Shown: in pieces, positions 5,432-7,299 of the stretch
Layout: the number at the start of each line of letters is the position of its first letter
How positions within the stretch are numbered: the first letter of the stretch is position 1
Assembly (NCBI RefSeq): GCF_938030685.1
Contig: NZ_CALHHX010000126.1
Location: 1 to 7,299 of the forward strand
Direction of reading: 5' to 3'
DNA: 7,299 nt
Origin: an uncultured Campylobacter sp.
GTDB taxonomy: Bacteria; Campylobacterota; Campylobacteria; Campylobacterales; Campylobacteraceae
Made by a program: the position numbers and the translations under genes
The notes under the pieces: model-generated
Databases searched by the model: none
What the model was told of the DNA's origin: nothing
The model's input: only the letters and a program-made list of their open reading frames with translations

Positions 5432-6553
5432 ATGGCTAGCGGCGAAAAGAGGGAGTTTTTAAGCGAGCAGCTCATCAGCTATCTGGGCAACAAGCGCTCG
5501 CTGCTAGCGCCGATAGGGCGGGCGATCTGCGAGATTAAGGCGGAGCTTGGGCGGGACAAGATCAGCTTCGCAGATGTCTTTAGCGGCAGCGGCATCGTCG
5601 CGCGCCTGGCTAAAGCGCACTCAAACCTCGTGATCGCAAACGATCTGGAGGGCTACTCGCGCGCGATAAACTCCTGCTATCTTTCAAATTTTAGCGACGG
5701 GCTGTGGCGGGATTTGAGCGAGCTACACGCTGAAATTTTAAGAAATTTCGCGCCGAAGGAGAGCTTTTTTAGCGAGCTGTACGCGCCGAAGGACGATGAG
5801 AATATCAAGGCGGGCGAGCGCGCTTTTTACACGCGCCGAAACGCCCTGATTTTGGGCGGGCTTTGCGAGCAGATCGGTAAAATCCCGCAAAAATTTCGCG
5901 ATTTTTTCACCGCGCCGCTACTTAGCGAGTCGAGCATCCACTCAAACACGGGCGGCGTTTTTAAGGGCTTTTACAAGGATAAAGCGGGCATAGGTAAGTT
6001 CGGCGGCAGCGGCGAAAACGCGCTAGCTCGCATAATGGGCGAGATTTCTTTGCGCCTGCCCGTGCTTTCAAATTTCGCCTGCGAAAGCGCGGTCTTTCAA
6101 GAAGATGCCGCGCGCTTTGCACAGAGTGCACGCGAGCGCTTTTTGCAGCTTGACGTCGCGTATTTTGATCCCCCTTACAATCAGCACCCCTACGGCTCGA
6201 ACTATTTTATGCTAAATTTGATCACGGATTTTATAAACGAGGGCAAGCGCCCAAATGCTGTGGGGCTTAGCAGGGTTTCTGGGATCCCCGCAGACTGGAA
6301 CCGCTCGGCTTACAACAAAAAATCAAGTGCTGCGGAGGAATTTTTCGCGCTGCTGGCGGAATTTCCGGCGAAATTTTTAATAATCTCTTTTAATTCCGAG
6401 GGCTTCATCTCAAAGGCGGAATTTTTAAAAAACCTCGCGCAAATCGGCTCCGTGCGCACGATAGAGATCCGCTATCCTACCTACCGCGCGAGCAGAAATT
6501 TAAGCGCGCGCGAGCTTTACGTGACGGAATTTTTATATGTCGTACAGAAGTAA
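5432..6553 (+). CDS. Orphan D12-class adenine-N6 DNA methyltransferase inside the trp operon
   Basis: The 373-residue product has the motif order of alpha-type (D12/Dam-like) adenine methyltransferases. SYLGNKRSLL at 16-25 is the N-terminal AdoMet-binding motif X, DVFSGSG at 48-54 is motif I, NDLE at 70-73 is motif II, and the catalytic motif IV is DPPYN at 246-250. About 170 residues between motifs II and IV would hold target recognition. It transfers a methyl group from AdoMet to the N6 of adenine in a specific DNA site. No restriction endonuclease is visible nearby, so it appears to be solitary. Its ATG directly follows the trpGD stop (TAGATG) and its end overlaps trpF by 17 bases, so it is probably translationally coupled to both. 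The C. jejuni operon has no such gene here (recalled). The target is unknown; RAATTY, the recalled target of the C. jejuni orphan enzyme CtsM, is a candidate because that motif saturates the window. The ribosome binding site is weak, a GAGGG within trpGD. Confidence 0.85.
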   Translation: MASGEKREFLSEQLISYLGNKRSLLAPIGRAICEIKAELGRDKISFADVFSGSGIVARLAKAHSNLVIANDLEGYSRAINSCYLSNFSDGLWRDLSELHAEILRNFAPKESFFSELYAPKDDENIKAGERAFYTRRNALILGGLCEQIGKIPQKFRDFFTAPLLSESSIHSNTGGVFKGFYKDKAGIGKFGGSGENALARIMGEISLRLPVLSNFACESAVFQEDAARFAQSARERFLQLDVAYFDPPYNQHPYGSNYFMLNLITDFINEGKRPNAVGLSRVSGIPADWNRSAYNKKSSAAEEFFALLAEFPAKFLIISFNSEGFISKAEFLKNLAQIGSVRTIEIRYPTYRASRNLSARELYVTEFLYVVQK

Positions 6554-7299
6554 GATCAAAATTTGCGGCATCAAAAGTGCCGCCGAAGCCCGCACTGTGC
6601 TGGCGTGCAGCTCGGCTTTATGCGCAAATTTAGAGTGCGCGGACGATGCTAAAAATTTACCGCAACCAGGCGGTGAGAGCTCGATAAAAAAGTCTAATTT
6701 TTGCGACGAAAATTCTGGGCGGAATTTTAATTCGGATGCCGAGAATGCTACGCGAAATTTCAATTCCGGCAGCAAGAATTTTGCGCCAAATTTTAATCAG
6801 AGCGGCGAGAATTCCGCATGCCGCATGCAAGATCACGCAAATTTTACGTGCGAGCAGAATTGTGATTGCGATAAAAATTTCGATGGCGGTTCGCGAAATC
6901 TGGGCGACGGCTCGGGTGTGCGCGTGGAGTTTTTAGGCGTGATATTCGTATCAAGCTCCAAGCGCCGCGTTAGCGTAGAAACAGCGCGCGAAATCGCGCG
7001 TATCGCGCATGAAAGCGGTGCAAAGTGCGTGGGCGTCTTTGCTTTGAGCTCCGAAAAACACGGCACCGCCGCGTGTGAATGTAAAAATTTTAGCGGCAAA
7101 ACTCGCGGCGAAGAAATTTGTGAAAATAAAATTTACGCGAGCAAGAGCGGCGGCGTAGAATTTTATGAAGCCGCGGAATTCTGCAAAAAGCAGCGCAACG
7201 ATTTGAGCGTAAATTTAAACGCAAACTGCGTTGTGTCCGCCTCGGTAAAAGATCTAAATTCTGAAATTTTAGATACGGAAGCTTTAGACGAGGAGCAAA
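6537..7299 (+). CDS. trpF: Phosphoribosylanthranilate isomerase TrpF, 3' truncated by the window, with large RAATTY-rich inserts
   Basis: The frame is open from ATG 6537 to the window end (254 codons, continuing), so no stop is visible. TrpF isomerises phosphoribosylanthranilate in the third step after chorismate. Family blocks are KIKICGIKSAAEA at 6-18 with the general-base Cys10, FLGVIFVSSSKRRVS at 132-146 (the usual GFIF...SPRRVS strand and turn), ETAREIA at 148-154, and VGVF at 165-168. Between the first helix and second strand, where a few residues are normal, about 100 residues (about 27-128) are Asn-, Ser-, Phe- and Gly-rich, including three 11-residue repeats. After VGVF a second atypical stretch of more than 80 residues runs to the window end without reaching the expected QLHG-like strand. 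The general-acid Asp lies beyond the window. It overlaps the methyltransferase gene by 17 bases in another frame; GACGGA around 6523-6528 is a weak ribosome site. It is either a working enzyme with loop inserts or a decaying one; the open frame favours the former. Confidence 0.82.
   Translation, partial: MSYRSKIKICGIKSAAEARTVLACSSALCANLECADDAKNLPQPGGESSIKKSNFCDENSGRNFNSDAENATRNFNSGSKNFAPNFNQSGENSACRMQDHANFTCEQNCDCDKNFDGGSRNLGDGSGVRVEFLGVIFVSSSKRRVSVETAREIARIAHESGAKCVGVFALSSEKHGTAACECKNFSGKTRGEEICENKIYASKSGGVEFYEAAEFCKKQRNDLSVNLNANCVVSASVKDLNSEILDTEALDEEQ
6723..6821 (+). repeat. Three imperfect 33-base tandem repeats inside the trpF insert
   Basis: The units 6723-6755, 6756-6788 and 6789-6821 encode NFNSDAENATR, NFNSGSKNFAP and NFNQSGENSAC. 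Each 11-codon unit begins with AAT-TTY-AAT and keeps an Asn near position 8. The hexamer is always read with AAT as a codon, which explains the Asn-Phe and Asn-Ser pairs. The divergence between units suggests an old duplication or independent accretion of RAATTY. Confidence 0.7.

Noticed and set aside
6533..7099. Antisense and alternate frames across trpF (6533-6775 minus, 6736-6936 plus, 6833-7099 minus)
   Set aside because: The plus-strand frame from 6537 carries the KICGI, LGVIFV and VGVF TrpF motifs and stays open to the window end; the others are shadows made of low-complexity sequence.

Overview
The window looks like a chromosomal segment from a Campylobacterota species, most likely one of the higher-GC oral-type Campylobacter (C. 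gracilis, rectus or showae-like). The reasons are the TrpE and TrpG-TrpD fusion sequences and their gene order, the AAGGA-type ribosome binding sites, a TATAAT box without a clear -35, and heavy use of AAATTT-type words in otherwise GC-rich genes. The species name is inference.

Layout. Positions 1-59 (minus strand) hold the first 19 codons of a TauE/SafE-type membrane transporter. Positions 60-933 are non-coding and saturated with RAATTY hexamers (about 37 in 885 bases). Positions 934-1665 (minus) encode YaaA, the peroxide-stress protein. A 126-base divergent spacer then carries the promoter of a plus-strand tryptophan operon: trpE (1792-3510), a 307-base RAATTY-rich spacer with hairpins, a trpG-trpD fusion (3818-5431), an orphan D12-class adenine-N6 DNA methyltransferase (5432-6553), and trpF (6537 to beyond the window end). 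From trpGD onward the genes abut or overlap, so the methyltransferase is translated as part of the trp operon. TrpE and the TrpG half make anthranilate from chorismate and glutamine. The TrpD half adds the phosphoribosyl group, and TrpF isomerises the product. trpB and trpA would be expected downstream.

The main signal is sequence-wide. About 112 RAATTY sites occur in 7.3 kb (about 10 expected from composition), and about 86% of all AATT tetramers have R and Y flanks (25% expected). RAATTY is, as I recall, the methylation and transformation motif of the C. jejuni orphan adenine methyltransferase CtsM (Cj0208). Here RAATTY saturates intergenic DNA and also fills large in-frame inserts in TrpE (about 105 extra residues) and TrpF (about 100 residues, plus a second insert running off the end), while an orphan adenine methyltransferase sits in the same operon. 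This suggests a methylation-linked DNA self-recognition or uptake-motif system whose sequence has expanded into genes. That is an inference and is testable.

Start-site decisions that differ from a longest-ORF reading: trpE is placed at 1792, because the upstream ATG at 1765 lies inside the TATAAT box. trpGD uses a TTG at 3818. A strong internal ribosome binding site before GTG 4415 could yield a separate TrpD.
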